Notes under the pieces: model-generated
Seen by the model: only the letters and a program-made list of their open reading frames with translations
Databases searched by the model: none
What the model was told of the DNA's origin: nothing
Position numbers and translations under genes: made by a program
Source: Corynebacterium pacaense
GTDB taxonomy: Bacteria > Actinomycetota > Actinomycetes > Mycobacteriales > Mycobacteriaceae
Reading direction: 5' to 3'
Length of the DNA stretch: 64,000 nucleotides
NCBI RefSeq assembly: GCF_900169525.1
Contig: NZ_LT821240.1
Span: forward strand, 1,251,684 to 1,315,683
In this document: positions 62,661 to 64,000 of the stretch, one piece after another
Position numbering within the stretch: position 1 is the stretch's first letter
Layout: each line of letters opens with the position of its first letter

Positions 62661-63437
62661 ATGTCAAAGGTTGCACTGATCACCGGCGCTGCACAGGGAA
62701 TCGGTCGTGCCATCGCAACGAAGCTCGCCGAGGATGGGTTCGACATCGCCATCGCCGACCTCCCCTTCCAGGAGGAGGTCGCGGCGGAGACCATCGCCGC
62801 CGTCGAGGCCGCCGGCCACAGGGCCATCTTCATCGGCCTCAACGTGGCGGACAAGGCGAACTTCGACGCCGCCGTCGATGAGGCCGCGGAGAAGCTTGGT
62901 GGCTTCGACGTGCTGGTCAACAACGCCGGCATCGCCCAGGTCAAGCCGGTCCTTGAGGTCACCCAGGAGGATCTGGAGAAGATCTACCCCATCAACGTCT
63001 ATTCCGTGTTCTACGGCATCCAGGCCGCTGCACGGAAGTTCGACGAGCTCGGGGTCAAGGGCAAGATCGTCAACGCCGCATCGATCGCGGCCATCCAGGG
63101 CTTCCCGATTCTGGGCACCTACTCCACGACCAAGTTCGCCGTGCGCGGCCTGACCCAGGTGGCGGCGCAGGAGCTCGCACCGAAGGGTCACACCGTCAAC
63201 GCCTACGCCCCCGGCATCGTCGGGACCGGAATGTGGGAGCTCATCGATGAGGAGCTGAGCAAGATCAACGGCAAGCCCAAGGGCCAGAACTTCAAGGAGC
63301 AGATCAGCGGCATCGCCCTGGGACGCACCTCGGAGCCCAGGGATGTCGCCGGTGTCGTCTCCTTCCTCGCCTCGGAGAACTCCGACTACGTCACCGGCCA
63401 GGTCATCCTGGTCGACGGTGGCATGCTCTACAACTAA
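62661..63437 (+). CDS. butA: Acetoin / diacetyl reductase, 2,3-butanediol dehydrogenase (SDR)
   Basis: A 258-residue classical short-chain dehydrogenase. The NAD motif is ITGAAQGIGRAIA, NNAGIAQ stabilises the core, and the catalytic tetrad is Asn/Ser/Tyr/Lys, with Ser in NAASIAAIQGF and Tyr/Lys in GTYSTTKFAVRGL. AYAPGIVGTGMWELIDEE with the Met/Trp pair is typical of ButA-type acetoin reductases. The C. glutamicum orthologue in this position forms 2,3-butanediol. ATG 62661 has TAGGAG upstream; a strong terminator follows. Confidence 0.88.
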   Translation: MSKVALITGAAQGIGRAIATKLAEDGFDIAIADLPFQEEVAAETIAAVEAAGHRAIFIGLNVADKANFDAAVDEAAEKLGGFDVLVNNAGIAQVKPVLEVTQEDLEKIYPINVYSVFYGIQAAARKFDELGVKGKIVNAASIAAIQGFPILGTYSTTKFAVRGLTQVAAQELAPKGHTVNAYAPGIVGTGMWELIDEELSKINGKPKGQNFKEQISGIALGRTSEPRDVAGVVSFLASENSDYVTGQVILVDGGMLYN

Positions 63438-63455
63438 TCCGCAGGTGTAGATCCG

Positions 63456-63486
63456 CCGCGACCTCGCCCGGGGTCGCGGTTTTTTT
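63456..63486 (+). terminator. Intrinsic terminator of butA
   Basis: CCGCGACC (63456-63463) pairs with GGTCGCGG (63472-63479), followed by TTTTTTT at 63480-63486. Confidence 0.95.
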
Positions 63487-63537
63487 CAACCCACCGCCCC
63501 GCCCGCACCCCGGCCGACACCGTCAGGAGCCACACCG

Positions 63538-64000
63538 GTGACCCCAGCACACGGACACGCCCACCGACTCCGAGCCCGGATCCGCACGGCCCTCCACGGT
63601 TCCGAGTTCCAGATCTCGCTGATCCGGATCGCCAAGTCGGTTGTCGCCGCCACGGCGGCATGGTGGATCTCGATCACCCTGCTGACCACGGACTTCCCCT
63701 TCCTGGCACCCTGGACCGCGTTGTTGACCATCCAGGTCACGGCGCTGCGGACCATCTCCCACGGAGTGCAGACAACGGTGGCCTCCATACTCGGCATCAC
63801 CGTCACCTTCATCATCGGCCACACCCTGGGCGTGTCCATCTGGAGCTACGCGCTGGCCCTGGTGATCGGTCTGCTGCTCGCCCGGTTGCGGTGGATCCGC
63901 GATGAGGGCATCGCCGTCGCCACCACCTCGATCTTCATTCTCAGTGACGGTTTCAGTGAGCAGTCCCAGCAGTTCGGTGAGCGGATGGCCGAGATCGCGG
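63538..64000 (+). CDS. FUSC / aromatic acid exporter family membrane protein (3' end outside window)
   Basis: GTG 63538 has CAGGAG 8 nt upstream. The visible 154 codons give a basic N-terminus, then LHGSEFQISLIRIAKSVVAA and several hydrophobic segments: WISITLLTTDFPFLAPWTALL, TVASILGITVTFIIGHTLG and YALALVIGLLLARL. APWTALLTIQVT is the hallmark of the aromatic acid exporter/FUSC family, which exports aromatic carboxylic acids or similar. The frame runs off the window. Substrate unknown. Confidence 0.78.
   Translation, partial: MTPAHGHAHRLRARIRTALHGSEFQISLIRIAKSVVAATAAWWISITLLTTDFPFLAPWTALLTIQVTALRTISHGVQTTVASILGITVTFIIGHTLGVSIWSYALALVIGLLLARLRWIRDEGIAVATTSIFILSDGFSEQSQQFGERMAEIA

Noticed and set aside
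1..64000. CRISPR arrays, insertion sequences, prophage genes or rRNA
   Set aside because: None seen. Repeats found are short coding repeats or promoter elements, and no transposase, integrase or phage structural gene was recognised.

Overview
The window is about 64 kb of high-GC actinobacterial chromosome, most likely a Corynebacterium of the C. glutamicum / C. efficiens type. The evidence is protein similarity and gene order. The order matches what I recall of C. glutamicum: purM-purF, purL-purQ-purS, a mycothiol-peroxidase-like gene, a secreted nuclease, dctA, purC, purB, purD, phoRS, pqo, ddh, thrE, otsA-otsB, a LacI regulator next to a zinc ABC transporter, ptsS-scrB. It ends in the carD-lpqE-radA-disA / carbonic anhydrase / mutY block also known from mycobacteria. 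No prophage, insertion sequence, CRISPR array or rRNA was seen. There is one tRNA, tRNA-Thr(TGT).

Layout. 1-1059: a partial folate-binding YgfZ-type gene and a DUF3073 gene. 1419-23733: eight de novo purine genes, mostly on the minus strand. They are interspersed with a sterol-carrier-like protein, a double-hotdog thioesterase, a TrhA-type membrane protein, a peroxidase, a nuclease, a DUF2334 protein, a dicarboxylate symporter, a prolyl oligopeptidase, an aminotransferase and an unlisted 39-residue amphipathic protein. 23761-33781: a HIT protein, the PhoR-PhoS phosphate two-component system, a MerR/TipAS regulator, pyruvate:quinone oxidoreductase, two major facilitator exporters, a DUF222/HNH protein and a small XRE regulator. 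33864-41158: meso-diaminopimelate dehydrogenase, a hydrolase, tRNA-Thr, the threonine exporter ThrE, and a trehalose operon (lysine-rich protein, otsA, META-type lipoprotein, otsB). 41152-51533: an aminotransferase, a GNAT protein, a LacI regulator, a znuABC-like zinc importer, and a sucrose module (ptsS, scrB and a fructokinase). 51530-64000: rlmB, cysS, nagB, ispF, ispD, carD, lpqE, radA, disA, a membrane-anchored protein, carbonic anhydrase, mutY, a DUF4236 gene, an acetoin/2,3-butanediol reductase and a partial aromatic-acid-exporter gene.

Working together. The purine genes cover the steps catalysed by PurF, PurD, PurL/Q/S, PurM, PurC and PurB. PurN, PurE/K and PurH are absent from the window. 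PtsS would import sucrose as sucrose-6-phosphate, ScrB would split it to glucose-6-phosphate and fructose, and the adjacent kinase would phosphorylate the fructose. IspD and IspF belong to the non-mevalonate isoprenoid route. Many genes here appear leaderless: a TAnnnT -10 hexamer lies 6-9 nt before the start codon with no Shine-Dalgarno sequence.

Points most worth a second look: disA has no usable in-frame start unless a 1-nt frameshift in a C tract is assumed; the 39-residue peptide gene has its own terminator and operator-like palindrome; four convergent gene pairs share a single CTAG as both stop codons; there is a 30-bp operator at a CgmA-like exporter with no repressor gene beside it; and there are tandem 13-bp repeats upstream of pqo.
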